Source: Akkermansiaceae bacterium (GTDB lineage Bacteria > Verrucomicrobiota > Verrucomicrobiia > Verrucomicrobiales > Akkermansiaceae). Taken from it: 64,000 bases of DNA. The stretch lies in assembly GCA_013041925.1 (NCBI GenBank), contig JABDRB010000012.1, positions 62,001 to 126,000 on the forward strand, in the 5' to 3' direction. This document shows positions 42,983 to 53,825 of the stretch, in pieces. A model generated the notes under the pieces. That model saw nothing but the letters and a program-made list of their open reading frames with translations. It was not told where the DNA came from and did not search any database. The translations under genes were made by a program, and so were the position numbers. The first letter of the stretch is position 1. Every line of letters starts with the position of its first letter.

Positions 42983-44626
42983 TTAATCGGAAAACCGCTG
43001 TGCCACGGGCATACGGCGCCCCATGCCAAAGGCTTTGGACGTGACCCTGAGGCCAGGTGCTGCTTGGCAACGCTTCCACTCGTTGAGGTCGACCCGTCGC
43101 TGCACCCAGCGGACCAGCGTCTCATCGAACCCGTGGTCTTCAATGATCTCGGTGCCTGAGAGATGTTTCTCGACATAAAGCTCGAGGATGGCATCGAGGA
43201 TTTCATAGGGAGGTAAGGTGTCTTGGTCCTTCTGGTCCGGGCGGAGCTCGGCGCTTGGGGGCTTTTCGATGGTGTCCCACGGGATGATTTCTTGGTCGCG
43301 ATTCATCCATCGAGACAAGGCATAAACCTGCATTTTAGGAAGGTCGCTGATGACAGCGAGGCCACCACACATATCGCCATAGATGGTGCAGTAACCGACA
43401 GCAAGTTCGCTTTTATTTCCCGTGGTCAGGAGTAAGTGACCTGACTTGTTGGAGAGCGACATCAGAAACACCCCACGGATGCGCGCCTGCATATTTTCTT
43501 CCGTCACATCTTCAGGAAGATCCCCAAAGATCGGCTTCATCGCGGCTTTTACCTCACCGAAGGTATCTCCAATCGGCACGGTGTCGCAGCGCATACCGAG
43601 GTTCTTGGCTAGCTCGACCGAGTGATCGACACTGCCGCCAGATGAAAACTCACTGGGCATCGTCAAACCATACACATTTTTCGCCCCCAGCGCGTCACAA
43701 GCGAGAGCGGCGGTGAGCGCGGAATCGATGCCCCCGCTGAGGCCGAGACACGCCGTGGTGAAACCGCACTTGTGGGCGTAATCACGCAGGCCAAGGACGA
43801 GCGAGCGATAACATTCCTCCTCTGGGCAGGTTGCGGCGGGGGCATGGGCATCACTCCCTTCATGGTCGATATCGACCACGACACAGTCCTCCTCAAAGGC
43901 CATGAGTGATGCCAGTGGGCGACCCATGGCATCAAGAGCAAGTGAGTTGCCATCGAAGATTAACTGGTCGTTTCCTCCGACACAGTTGCAGTAAACCAAG
44001 GGGGCGCCGGCGGCCATCGCCACGTCGGCGAGCATTTCCAATCGACGAGTTGGTTTCCCCAAGCTGAATGGGGAGGCACTGAGGTTGAGGATGAGATCCA
44101 CGTCCTGGGCTACAAGTTCTTGGGCGGGGTCGCGGTTGTAGAGCGGGCGGTGGAGAAAATCCTCCGTCCAAATGTCTTCGCAGATGGTGATTCCGATCCG
44201 CACCCCCTGCCAGACGATCGGCTCACAGCTCTCGCTGGGTTCAAAATACCGACGTTCGTCAAAAACGTCATAGGCTGGCAGCAGGGTTTTCCAGATCTTA
44301 TGTTGAACCACCCCTTGATGAAGGAATGCCGCGGCGTTACGGAAGGGTTTGCCAACACTCGCATCAGGACAATTATCGACATAACCAACAACAAGCGGCA
44401 CATCACCTGTCTCATCGGCAAGATAATCGAGCGCCTGCAGGCATTTCGGCACAAACTCGGACTTAAAGATTAAATCCTGGGGCGGGTACCCGACCAGTGC
44501 CATCTCTGGCACCACGACTAGGTCCGCACCTTTTTCGAGGCACTCGCGGTAGGCGGCGAGAATGCGTTTGGCATTACCGGGAAAGTCACCAACGACGGCG
44601 TTGATTTGGGCGATTCCTACTTTCAT
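42983..44626 (-). CDS. nadE: glutamine-dependent NAD+ synthetase
   Basis: Final step of NAD synthesis: amidates deamido-NAD with ammonia released from glutamine. 547 residues, the two-domain length. The N-terminal nitrilase domain has the Glu/Lys/Cys triad: VVVPEMALVGYPPQDL, HKIWKTLLPAYDVFDE, and the cysteine in VYCNCVGGNDQL near residue 219. The C-terminal synthetase domain has the PP-loop LGLSGGIDSALTAAL near residue 295 and GNKSELAVGYCTIYGDMCGG. It is preceded by the CPBP protease gene and followed 23 bases later by the beta-helix protein gene. Confidence 0.96.
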   Translation of the reverse strand: MKVGIAQINAVVGDFPGNAKRILAAYRECLEKGADLVVVPEMALVGYPPQDLIFKSEFVPKCLQALDYLADETGDVPLVVGYVDNCPDASVGKPFRNAAAFLHQGVVQHKIWKTLLPAYDVFDERRYFEPSESCEPIVWQGVRIGITICEDIWTEDFLHRPLYNRDPAQELVAQDVDLILNLSASPFSLGKPTRRLEMLADVAMAAGAPLVYCNCVGGNDQLIFDGNSLALDAMGRPLASLMAFEEDCVVVDIDHEGSDAHAPAATCPEEECYRSLVLGLRDYAHKCGFTTACLGLSGGIDSALTAALACDALGAKNVYGLTMPSEFSSGGSVDHSVELAKNLGMRCDTVPIGDTFGEVKAAMKPIFGDLPEDVTEENMQARIRGVFLMSLSNKSGHLLLTTGNKSELAVGYCTIYGDMCGGLAVISDLPKMQVYALSRWMNRDQEIIPWDTIEKPPSAELRPDQKDQDTLPPYEILDAILELYVEKHLSGTEIIEDHGFDETLVRWVQRRVDLNEWKRCQAAPGLRVTSKAFGMGRRMPVAQRFSD

Positions 44627-44674
44627 GATGTGATATTAAAAACAATAAACGGGGTGAATAATCAATCGTCGAGT

Positions 44675-45445
44675 CTACCAAAGTCCGTATTTACCGCATT
44701 CGAGGGCATACCACCCCATCAGCAGGTTGGCCACTCCGTGCATCACCACACAGGCGAGTAGGCTCTTGGTGCGCACCGCCACCCAGTATGTCAGCGAGCC
44801 ATAAATAAATGCGGCCGCGTAATCGACCGGTTGATGCACCAGCATAAAGGCCACCGTGACCACCCCGTAGGAGATCCACGCCGGCTTACCAAAAGGAACC
44901 TTCCAGTAGTCATGATCCCTATCCAGAAGAAATCGCATCAGGAAACCACGCCAGAAAATCTCCTCAACCAGCGCCACCACCACCACGGCCCGAAAAAATC
45001 GCATAATTAAAGAAGCCCAGTAAACCGTGGGGCTCCCCCCAAGCTTATCAGCGAGGTCTTGCGGGTTGAATCCCTCCTCGCGCGGCATCACACCCAGCCA
45101 CTTCAATACCCCCTCCTGCGCTCCCTCCAAGCCCATCCATGTGTGTATCTGGGTAGGTAAGATCCAAATCCCAATTCCCACCGCCCCCATTATCGCTCCT
45201 AAAAACACATGACGACTCCACTTCAGTTCATAGTTTTTACGGAAGAATAGGAGTAAAGCGGTCGCTATCAGTGACTGGAGGGGGTATTGCCATTGTTCGG
45301 GATACTGTTGCCACCATGGGGCATCGGGGTGTTTCCACTCGAGCCAACCGGTCAGTTGAAACGGGGCGAGCAGCACCATAAAGACAGCTAAGGGCACGAC
45401 GTGCGCCTTGGTGCGATCGGTTTTAAGCTGTGCCAATGTCTCCAT
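44675..45445 (-). CDS. CPBP-family intramembrane metalloprotease
   Basis: 256 residues, multi-pass inner-membrane protein. The Abi/CAAX-protease motifs are VEEIFWRGFLMRFL (EExxxR) near residue 165 and the later FMLVHQPVDYAAAFIYG (with catalytic His). Its length and N-terminal layout recall the exosortase-linked CAAX group (TIGR03008-like), but no exosortase is in the window, so this is only a possibility. It lies 13 bases after the aminotransferase gene on the same strand, pointing to co-transcription. Confidence 0.85.
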   Translation of the reverse strand: METLAQLKTDRTKAHVVPLAVFMVLLAPFQLTGWLEWKHPDAPWWQQYPEQWQYPLQSLIATALLLFFRKNYELKWSRHVFLGAIMGAVGIGIWILPTQIHTWMGLEGAQEGVLKWLGVMPREEGFNPQDLADKLGGSPTVYWASLIMRFFRAVVVVALVEEIFWRGFLMRFLLDRDHDYWKVPFGKPAWISYGVVTVAFMLVHQPVDYAAAFIYGSLTYWVAVRTKSLLACVVMHGVANLLMGWYALECGKYGLW

Positions 45446-45458
45446 GTGATACGATCGA

Positions 45459-46625
45459 TTAAAGAGTACCTACGAATCGCTCCATGCGGTTCATGGCGGT
45501 CTTTATTTCTTCCAAGGATGTCGCGTAACAGCAGCGGAGAAACCCTTCGCCAGCCTCGCCAAAGGCATCGCCTGGAACCGCTGCGACGTCTTCGGCACTA
45601 AGCAACTGCATGGCAAAATCCTTACTGGTGAGTCCGGATTTTCGGATGTCAGGGAACACATAGAATGCGCCACCCGGCGAGTGGCAATCGAGACCCATGT
45701 CATTGAGTCGACCGACCATGTAATCGCGGCGGTGATGGTAGCTATCGCGCATCTTGGTCATGGCGGCTTCACCATGTTCCAGCGCCTCAAGGGCTGCGGC
45801 TTGGCTTGTGATTGGAGCGCAGAGCATCGCGTATTGGTGGATTTTCATCATCGCCTCGATCAGCGGGGCGGGCGCGCAGGCGTAGCCGAGACGGAATCCG
45901 GTCATGGCAAATGCCTTGGAAAACCCGTGCAGCAGAATGGTGCGTTCTTGCATTCCGGGCAGGGATGCGATCGAGACATGCTCGCCATCATTGTAGCGGA
46001 GTTCGCAGTAGATCTCATCGCTGATGACAATCAGGTCATGCTGGATGCAGAGGGCTGCGATTTTCTCCAATTCCTCCAATGGCATCACAGCGCCCGTGGG
46101 GTTGGTGGGGAAATTCAGCATCAGCACCCGTGATTTGGAGGTGATGGCCGCCTCCAGCATCGAGGCCCTGAGCGCAAAATCATCCGCTTTTCGGGTCGGC
46201 ACATCCACTGGAACCCCATACGCTAAAGAAATACTGGGTAGATAGGAAACATAACACGGTGAGTGAAAGATCACCTCGTCACCCGGGTTGAGCAGGGCAC
46301 GCAAAGCCAGATCAATCGCCTCAGAAACGCCCACCGTGACCAGCACCTCGGAGTCCGGGGTGTAATCGATATGAAAAAAATCACGGACGTATCGACTGAT
46401 CTCCTTACGCAGTCGCAGCAATCCGAGATTCGAGGTGTAGCTCGTGTGGCCTTTTTCCAACGAATAAATCGCCGCTTCTCGGATATGCCAAGGCGTGGCA
46501 AAATCGGGTTCGCCGACGCCGAGTGAGATTACGTCATCCCGACCCTGCACCAACTCGAAGAAGTCCCGGATGCCTGAGCGCGGGATGTTTGCCACCTGGT
46601 GAGAAATTTTTGCCGAATAGTCCAT
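45459..46625 (-). CDS. class I/II pyridoxal-phosphate aminotransferase
   Basis: 388 residues, fold type I PLP enzyme. The N-terminus is VANIPRSGIRDFFELVQGRDDVISLGVGEPDFATP. The PLP lysine is in HGFSKAFAMTGFRLGYACAP near residue 235, with the phosphate-binding Ser/Arg in SFSKAFAMTGFR. NFPTNPTG is the conserved Asn-Pro-x-Gly motif and ISDEIYCEL supplies the Asp that contacts the pyridine nitrogen. The closest functional group is the PatA/aspartate-aminotransferase-like branch; the true amino donor is unknown. An Lrp/AsnC regulator directly upstream probably controls it (inference). Confidence 0.92.
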   Translation of the reverse strand: MDYSAKISHQVANIPRSGIRDFFELVQGRDDVISLGVGEPDFATPWHIREAAIYSLEKGHTSYTSNLGLLRLRKEISRYVRDFFHIDYTPDSEVLVTVGVSEAIDLALRALLNPGDEVIFHSPCYVSYLPSISLAYGVPVDVPTRKADDFALRASMLEAAITSKSRVLMLNFPTNPTGAVMPLEELEKIAALCIQHDLIVISDEIYCELRYNDGEHVSIASLPGMQERTILLHGFSKAFAMTGFRLGYACAPAPLIEAMMKIHQYAMLCAPITSQAAALEALEHGEAAMTKMRDSYHHRRDYMVGRLNDMGLDCHSPGGAFYVFPDIRKSGLTSKDFAMQLLSAEDVAAVPGDAFGEAGEGFLRCCYATSLEEIKTAMNRMERFVGTL

Positions 46626-46671
46626 CTTTTTTTACCCATCACAGAATTACCAATCGCAAGACCGCTGAGCC

Positions 46672-47154
46672 CTAGGGGGTGACGGGCAGACGACCTTCGG
46701 GCTCCTCGATTTCAAAAATGAAACCCATTTCCTTGTAGGCCTTGAGCCGAAAGTGGGTCGCCGTGGAAATAACACCATCGAGCGTGCTCAGCTTCTGGGA
46801 AACAAAGCTGGCCACTTCCCGCAAATCACGACCTTCTGCCACGACCATCAGATCGTAGCCACCGCTGGCGAGGTAACAGGAAACCACCTGATCAAACCTC
46901 GCCACACGCATGGCGAGACGATCAAATCCGCCGCCGCGCTCGGGGGTGACTTTGACCTCGATGAATGCGGAGACGCCAGTTTCATCGACCTTATCGTCGT
47001 CGATGACGGCTTGGTAGCCGAGAATGGTGCCGTCCTTCTCCCATTGATCGATGCGGGTACTAACGTCGTCCGGTGAAAGGCTCAATGCCTCCGCAAGCTC
47101 CGTATGGGAGTAGCGGGCCTTCGTTTGTAAAAGAGTAAGTAACGGGTCGTTCAT
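46672..47154 (-). CDS. Lrp/AsnC-family transcriptional regulator
   Basis: 160 residues from the ATG at 47154 (MNDPLLTLLQTKARYS). The N-terminal winged helix-turn-helix (ELAEALSLSPDDVSTRIDQWEKDGTILGYQAVID) is followed by a RAM ligand-binding domain (SAFIEVKVTPERGGGFD, VVSCYLASGGYDLMVVAEG). Lrp-type proteins sense amino acids and regulate amino-acid genes; its neighbour is an aminotransferase, which is the likeliest target. It lies 26 bases downstream of the phosphofructokinase gene. Confidence 0.92.
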   Translation of the reverse strand: MNDPLLTLLQTKARYSHTELAEALSLSPDDVSTRIDQWEKDGTILGYQAVIDDDKVDETGVSAFIEVKVTPERGGGFDRLAMRVARFDQVVSCYLASGGYDLMVVAEGRDLREVASFVSQKLSTLDGVISTATHFRLKAYKEMGFIFEIEEPEGRLPVTP

Positions 47155-47180
47155 GCGCCGAATCCATGACAGAAAATCGA

Positions 47181-48257
47181 TCAGTCGCCCAGACAAATAC
47201 CGAGCGCACGTGCGGTTTGAACCACTTCCCCGTCAGGATTAACCAGTCGGAGCTGGTGGACAGCATCACCAATAGGCACGGAACCGACCTCTGATGACTG
47301 GTAACTCACCATGCGACCAAATCTCTTCTGCTCAATCAATTTAACCGCTTGCACACCAAATCGAGCGCTGAGAACGCGGTCGAGTGCCGTGGGTGATCCA
47401 CCACGCTGAAGGTGACCGAGCGTGCAGGCACGCACGTCTTTATCTGTCAACCTGACCAACTCACGCGCAACGAGATCGCCCGCGCCTCCAAGACTCACCT
47501 CGCTGGCCTCACCTTCGCAGCGGGTCACAATTTTCCCGTCCTGCAGTTTAGCACCTTCAGCCACAACGACCAATGAGCTACGTTTGCCCGCAGCCTCGCG
47601 ATACTTGATGAAATCAGCCACCTTTTGAATGCACGTATCGATCTCGGGGATCAGAACAACGTTGGCACCGCCGCCAATCGCACCCCAGAGGGCGATCCAG
47701 CCGGCGTGGCGTCCCATCACCTCAAGAACCATCACGCGTTTGTGACTCTGGGCGGTTGTATGAAGTCGATCGAGGGCTTCGACCACAGAAGAAACCGCAC
47801 TATCAAAACCAAATGTCATGGATGTCGCCTGAAGATCATTGTCGATGGTTTTAGGCACCCCGACGATGTTAAACCCTTCCTCGCTCATCTGCAGAGCCGT
47901 CGTTAACGAGCCGTCACCGCCGATGACGACCAGTCCGCCGACGTTCAACTTTTTAAGGTTCTCTTTGGCTTTATCCATGATCTCGGAGGGGATACGTGCG
48001 ACGTCACCCTCCCCTACCTTGGCTGCAAAATTCCCCTTATTGGTCGTTCCGAGGATCGTTCCGCCTAGGCTGGCTGCCGCGACGGTTTCGTCTGGCGTCA
48101 GTGTCATGTAATCTCCTCCATCTGGCAAAAGACCTTCGAATCCATCACGGAAACCAAGCACTTCCCAACCTAATTTATCGGCTGCTCCCACTACACCGTT
48201 AATGACGGCATTCAATCCTGGGCAATCGCCCCCACTGTTTAAAACTCCTATTCTCAT
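47181..48257 (-). CDS. 6-phosphofructokinase (probably ATP-dependent)
   Basis: Phosphorylates fructose 6-phosphate in glycolysis. 358 residues from ATG 48257 (MRIGVLNSGGDCPGLNAV). The phosphoryl-donor loop reads VVIGGDGSLTTAL (GGDGS), and the downstream motif PKTIDNDL supplies the catalytic Asp. GGDGS with a Gly at the discriminating position predicts ATP rather than pyrophosphate, although the PKTIDNDL form is typical of the 'group III/mixed' family that includes PPi enzymes. The fructose-6-phosphate region VMGRHAGWIALWGAIGGG is present. It heads the minus-strand series leading to htpG. Confidence 0.92.
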   Translation of the reverse strand: MRIGVLNSGGDCPGLNAVINGVVGAADKLGWEVLGFRDGFEGLLPDGGDYMTLTPDETVAAASLGGTILGTTNKGNFAAKVGEGDVARIPSEIMDKAKENLKKLNVGGLVVIGGDGSLTTALQMSEEGFNIVGVPKTIDNDLQATSMTFGFDSAVSSVVEALDRLHTTAQSHKRVMVLEVMGRHAGWIALWGAIGGGANVVLIPEIDTCIQKVADFIKYREAAGKRSSLVVVAEGAKLQDGKIVTRCEGEASEVSLGGAGDLVARELVRLTDKDVRACTLGHLQRGGSPTALDRVLSARFGVQAVKLIEQKRFGRMVSYQSSEVGSVPIGDAVHQLRLVNPDGEVVQTARALGICLGD

Positions 48258-48336
48258 ATGTGTATTTATTTTTTCGAGTGAGTCGGCCGACGAAGGTCGA
48301 CACGACATCAAATTTTTCTGTTACGGGTCAGAATGA

Positions 48337-49287
48337 TCAAAGTGATGGCACCACAATCAGTTCACGTCCCTTGGGCGAGACGGGATATCCATCCGCTGCC
48401 CACTGGTCGTATAGTGGCCATGACTGGTTAATCAACTGTTTTGCGCGCCCAATTCTGTCAGCACTACCCAGCACAACCACCATCAAATCGCGTTTTCTTA
48501 TTTGAGAGCGTGAATCGTCGATTTTTTTCACCAGCGGGCTCCGGTGTGCATTGACAACCAAGCATTGACCCGCAGCGGCGGTGAGCCCTGTTTTGATACC
48601 GTTGATCCCCAATTGGCCGAGCAGCGAGTTGGTGTTCCCTATCTTATAATTGAGCTTTTTCCCCTCAACGTTGACGACGGAGACCGAGCGGGTAGCCTGT
48701 TTGACAAAAAACGTGAAGCCAGTGTCGCGCATGACATGCACACCAAGTCGGGCCATATCCGCTGCGGTTGAGTATCCTTTGCGGCGCGGAAGATTAAAAC
48801 CGTGAGCATTGGCAAAACGTGTCCGCCTCATCCCCAGCGCCTTCGCCAACTGGTTCATCTCCGCCACAAAGGTTTTAATTGGGTCTCCAGCCCGTTGCCG
48901 TCTTACCAGTAAAGCCCGACCCACATGATCCGCCAGCGCTTGTGCCGCTATGCCGTCCGAACCCAGCAGAGCCGAGTAGAGGGCGTCCCGAAATGAAATG
49001 CGGTCGCCTGGGCGCAGACCCATTGGATTGGCTCCCCCAAAGGTAAAGGCTGCCGCTGGCACCGTGATCATCGTCGACAGACTGGTCTGCGATATCTTTG
49101 CCCAATCCAGTGCGACCTTCGCCGTTGCTACCTTCGTCAGGCTCGCGACGGGACGCTTTTGTTCGGAATTGGCTGCCAGCAACACGCGGCTGCTGTGAGC
49201 TTCCATGACCAAGTAACTTTCTGCGGCCTTGATCGACGTGGGCAAAGTCACGGACAGGCTGGTGAGAAATAGGATCAAATACTTCAT
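48337..49287 (-). CDS. D-alanyl-D-alanine carboxypeptidase (low-molecular-mass PBP)
   Basis: A periplasmic peptidoglycan D,D-peptidase of 316 residues. Signal peptide: MKYLILFLTSLSVTLPTSIKA. Active-site motifs are SLTKVATAK (SxxK, near residue 50), SDGIAAQALA (the S-x-N position holds Ser-Asp-Gly) near residue 108, and GIKTGLTAAAGQCLVV (KTG) near residue 215. The Ser-Asp-Gly variant occurs in S11 peptidases but deserves a check. No C-terminal amphipathic anchor like that of PBP5 is obvious. It is transcribed alone. Confidence 0.9.
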   Translation of the reverse strand: MKYLILFLTSLSVTLPTSIKAAESYLVMEAHSSRVLLAANSEQKRPVASLTKVATAKVALDWAKISQTSLSTMITVPAAAFTFGGANPMGLRPGDRISFRDALYSALLGSDGIAAQALADHVGRALLVRRQRAGDPIKTFVAEMNQLAKALGMRRTRFANAHGFNLPRRKGYSTAADMARLGVHVMRDTGFTFFVKQATRSVSVVNVEGKKLNYKIGNTNSLLGQLGINGIKTGLTAAAGQCLVVNAHRSPLVKKIDDSRSQIRKRDLMVVVLGSADRIGRAKQLINQSWPLYDQWAADGYPVSPKGRELIVVPSL

Positions 49288-49720
49288 GATATTATCGAGA
49301 TGCGATAGTGCGCGCTGATCTTACCTAAGCAAAAGCATCTGACAACTCTTGATTACGTTCTTGTCTTTCCGTGATTCAAGGCTAGATTGTCCGCGCCAGC
49401 ACATATTTCCATGCGAACGCACATGTACACACCCCCCCTTACCAACTTGAGGCCTCGGTTCCAGCCGAGACCTAGACGGCAAGGTGCGTTTACATCTCAT
49501 TGGAACCCCCAATGGAATAGCTTGTCCGGATATGCCATGACAAGCTTGGGAATCGCGGCGAACAACCAACGCACCTATGGCGGGGCTCGACAAGTGGATC
49601 AGATATCATCCGTTTCTGCGGTTCAGACCGCAACGGATACGCTCGTGTCAACATCGACCATCCGATTCCACCATGCCGACCCGCCTAGGCCATCATACCA
49701 ACCCATAACGACTTATTACC
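49288..49720 (+). other. 433-bp leader in front of the RNA-binding protein gene
   Basis: No gene is seen. The long 5' region contains a perfect hairpin TGCGGT/ACCGCA (49617-49632). RRM protein genes in bacteria are often cold-inducible with long structured leaders, so this may be regulatory (inference). Promoters for the divergent carboxypeptidase gene also fall here. Confidence 0.4.
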
Positions 49721-50593
49721 ATGTCTCAAGAAAACAACAGCACCCCTCGCAAAGACGGGGCTCAGGGCCGCCAGGGCGGCAACAACCGTAACCGAAATCG
49801 CAATCGCAACAGAAACCGTAACAGAAACAGCTCTGACCAAGGAGGTGGCCAAGGAGGCAACCGATCTGGCCAAGGACGCTCAGGTGGAGGAGGCAATCGT
49901 CAGGGCGGAAACCGCTCAGACGGTCAAGGCCGGCAAGCAGGTGGTGGACCACGCCGCCGTCAGGCAAAACCTGTCCCGCTGACACTTTGGGAAAAAATCC
50001 TCAAGGTTTTTGGTCTCTACAAGGCACCGACCCGACCACCGAGGCGCCAATCACCCGCCAAGCAGGCCGATCAAGCTGCCAAGACGGGTAAACCTGCCAA
50101 ATCGAACACTCGTAACGCACGCGGCAACGGCCCAGCCAAAGGTCAAAAACAAGAATCGATCAAAGCCAAGGGGCGTGGCGCAGGAAAAAGCGGCAAGGAT
50201 TTCCCCGTGGAAACCCCGCGACTTTACCTCGGCAACCTCTCTTATGATGCCACCGAACACGACCTTGAGGACCTCTTTAAAGGTGTAGGTTCCGTGCGAA
50301 GTGTCGAGATTATCTACAACCGTCAAACTCATCGATCCAAGGGATACGGGTTTATTGAAATGCTGCACGTTGACGAAGCAAAACGTGCTGTCGAAGTGCT
50401 GCACGATCAACCCTTCATGGGGCGCAACCTCGTCGTCAATGGTGCCACCAACAAACCTGTTAATGACGATCAACTTCAAGGCGATAACCGAGCTCAAAAA
50501 GAAGCCAAGGCTCAAGCTGAAGAGCAGCCTGCTTCTGATGAGTCGACTCAAGACAAACCCAGCACGGAGACTCCAGCACCCACCGCTGAGTAG
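49721..50593 (+). CDS. RRM RNA-binding protein with long low-complexity N-terminus
   Basis: 290 residues. The N-terminal ~165 residues are disordered and basic: runs of Asn-Arg dipeptides (GGNNRNRNRNRNRNR), then Gly/Gln/Arg (GGGQGGNRSGQGRSGGGG), then Pro/Lys. One RRM follows (~166-245): RNP2 LYLGNLS and RNP1 SKGYGFIEM with a basic-rich C-terminal half. An acidic tail (EEQPASDESTQDKPSTETPAP) ends the protein. This is much longer than the ~90-residue RRM proteins of cyanobacteria and many Verrucomicrobiota. A role in RNA binding, possibly condensation, is inferred. The (AAYCGN)n DNA pattern in the NR region suggests repeat expansion. Confidence 0.88.
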   Translation: MSQENNSTPRKDGAQGRQGGNNRNRNRNRNRNRNRNSSDQGGGQGGNRSGQGRSGGGGNRQGGNRSDGQGRQAGGGPRRRQAKPVPLTLWEKILKVFGLYKAPTRPPRRQSPAKQADQAAKTGKPAKSNTRNARGNGPAKGQKQESIKAKGRGAGKSGKDFPVETPRLYLGNLSYDATEHDLEDLFKGVGSVRSVEIIYNRQTHRSKGYGFIEMLHVDEAKRAVEVLHDQPFMGRNLVVNGATNKPVNDDQLQGDNRAQKEAKAQAEEQPASDESTQDKPSTETPAPTAE

Positions 50594-50615
50594 ATCGCGA
50601 GCACGTCATCATTTT

Positions 50616-50655
50616 AAAAACCCGCTTGCGAGTCCGCCTCCAAGCGGGTTTTTTA
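50616..50655 (+). terminator. rho-independent terminator of the RRM gene
   Basis: CCCGCTTG (50621-50628) pairs with CAAGCGGG (50641-50648), with extra A:T pairs from the A5 stretch before it, and is followed by an eight-base T-run. It lies just before the start of miaA. Confidence 0.92.
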
Positions 50656-50695
50656 TCGCCATTTCAATCGATCCCCCCCCTAACGAACCAGCACC

Positions 50696-51595
50696 ATCTC
50701 GAACGCCATCTACATTTGCGGCCCCACCGCATCAGGAAAGTCGTCGTTGGCCATTGAGATGGCACGCCTCGTCGATGGTGAGGTTGTCAATGCCGATGCC
50801 TACCAACTCTATCGTGGGTTAGAAACTATCTCAGCGGCACCGACGCGTGAGGAACTCGCACAAGTCCCCCATCACCTTTACGGAGTGCTTGACCCTGCGG
50901 AAACCTGTGATGCGATGCGTTTCCGTGAGCTCGCCCTGCCTGTGGTCGATGCGATTGAGTCGCGGGGAAAGGTTCCCATTATCACCGGTGGATCGGGTCT
51001 TTATCTTAAATTTCTGACCCATGGCCCCTCGCCCGTCCCCGCAGGCGATGACGCATTACGTGCCGAGCTCGAGCGGGAATCCGATGCCTCGTTGATCGCC
51101 CGACTCACAGAGCTCGACCCCGTGGGCGCGGCCAGCACCAACCTTAAAAATCGCCGCTATGTTATCCGGGCTTTGGAGATCTGTATTCTTTCTGGACGCA
51201 AAATGTCCGAGGTGAAAAGTGACTGGAAATCAGCCAGTGCTACAATCGAACAAGGTCTCCGAGGTGTTTATCTGATCTGGGACCGTGAATGTCTCCGGCA
51301 GCGCATCAACCGCCGAACGGACATTATGTTGGATGCCGGCGCCATTGAAGAAGTTTCCGCACTCACGCACGCCTCCACGACCTGCGAAAAAGCCATTGGT
51401 GTCCCACAGATTCGCGCCCACCTCGTTGGCGAATTATCCCGTGACGCGTGCGCAGAACGGATTGCCGCAGCTACCCGCCAATACGCTAAACGACAACGCA
51501 CGTGGTTCAGCAAGGAATCCTGGCTCACCCCCACCCCTGTGGATGAACTCACCGACGTGGCCACTTTAGCCAAAAACGTGACCACCTCATGGTAG
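50696..51595 (+). CDS. miaA: tRNA dimethylallyltransferase with non-canonical start
   Basis: Adds dimethylallyl to A37 of UNN-reading tRNAs. The P-loop GPTASGKSSLA is encoded at 50720-50752, followed by AIEMARLVDGEVVNADAYQLYRGL with the conserved Asp and downstream YFVGSTS-region motifs (PIITGGSGLYLKFL). The only ATG/GTG/TTG in this frame after the in-frame stop at 50681 is TTG 50747, which falls inside the P-loop and would destroy it. ATC at 50696 (then SNAIYICGPTASGKSS) is the best-placed start, differing from ATG at one base; ATC 50708 or ATT 50714 are also possible. So either initiation is at a rare codon, or the gene is damaged, or there is a sequence error. 299 residues if ATC 50696 is used. 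Confidence 0.7.
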   Translation: MSNAIYICGPTASGKSSLAIEMARLVDGEVVNADAYQLYRGLETISAAPTREELAQVPHHLYGVLDPAETCDAMRFRELALPVVDAIESRGKVPIITGGSGLYLKFLTHGPSPVPAGDDALRAELERESDASLIARLTELDPVGAASTNLKNRRYVIRALEICILSGRKMSEVKSDWKSASATIEQGLRGVYLIWDRECLRQRINRRTDIMLDAGAIEEVSALTHASTTCEKAIGVPQIRAHLVGELSRDACAERIAAATRQYAKRQRTWFSKESWLTPTPVDELTDVATLAKNVTTSW

Positions 51596-51636
51596 TGTAA
51601 CGCCATCAGGCGCCGGCTACGCAATAATATACAAAA

Positions 51637-51672
51637 GAAAAAACCCCGGCTGCAATCAAAGCAACCGGGGTT
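51637..51672. terminator. bidirectional terminator between miaA and groEL
   Basis: AACCCCGGCTGC (51642-51653) pairs with GCAACCGGGGTT (51661-51672) around TATCAAA-like loop. A-run and T-run lie on the two sides, so it can end both miaA (plus) and groEL (minus). Confidence 0.8.
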
Positions 51673-51732
51673 GGTGAGAGGTCGTGTGTCGCGTTGGCAA
51701 TGGATACTAACGGATCACACGGGGGTCGTGGA

Positions 51733-53711
<1,979 letters not shown>

Positions 53712-53759
53712 AATAGTATGTTTGGATGGGTTGATTTAATGGTTGTTCGTTTGGTTTGG

Positions 53760-53791
53760 TTTTTTGACCGCAAATCATGGCGATCAAAAAA
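53760..53791. terminator. imperfect hairpin between dnaK and groES
   Basis: TTTTTTGA (53760-53767) pairs with TCAAAAAA (53784-53791), extended by C:G pairs and one mismatch, around a ten-base loop. It can end dnaK (minus). The arm resembles the inverted repeat at 5633-5702. Confidence 0.6.
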
Positions 53792-53825
53792 GAGTTGTTT
53801 GCGGGTGCTGATCGCAGGTTGAGGT

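Noticed and set aside
49387-49791. 134-codon plus-strand frame over the RRM gene leader
   Set aside because: It overlaps the RRM gene start in another frame and shows no domain.
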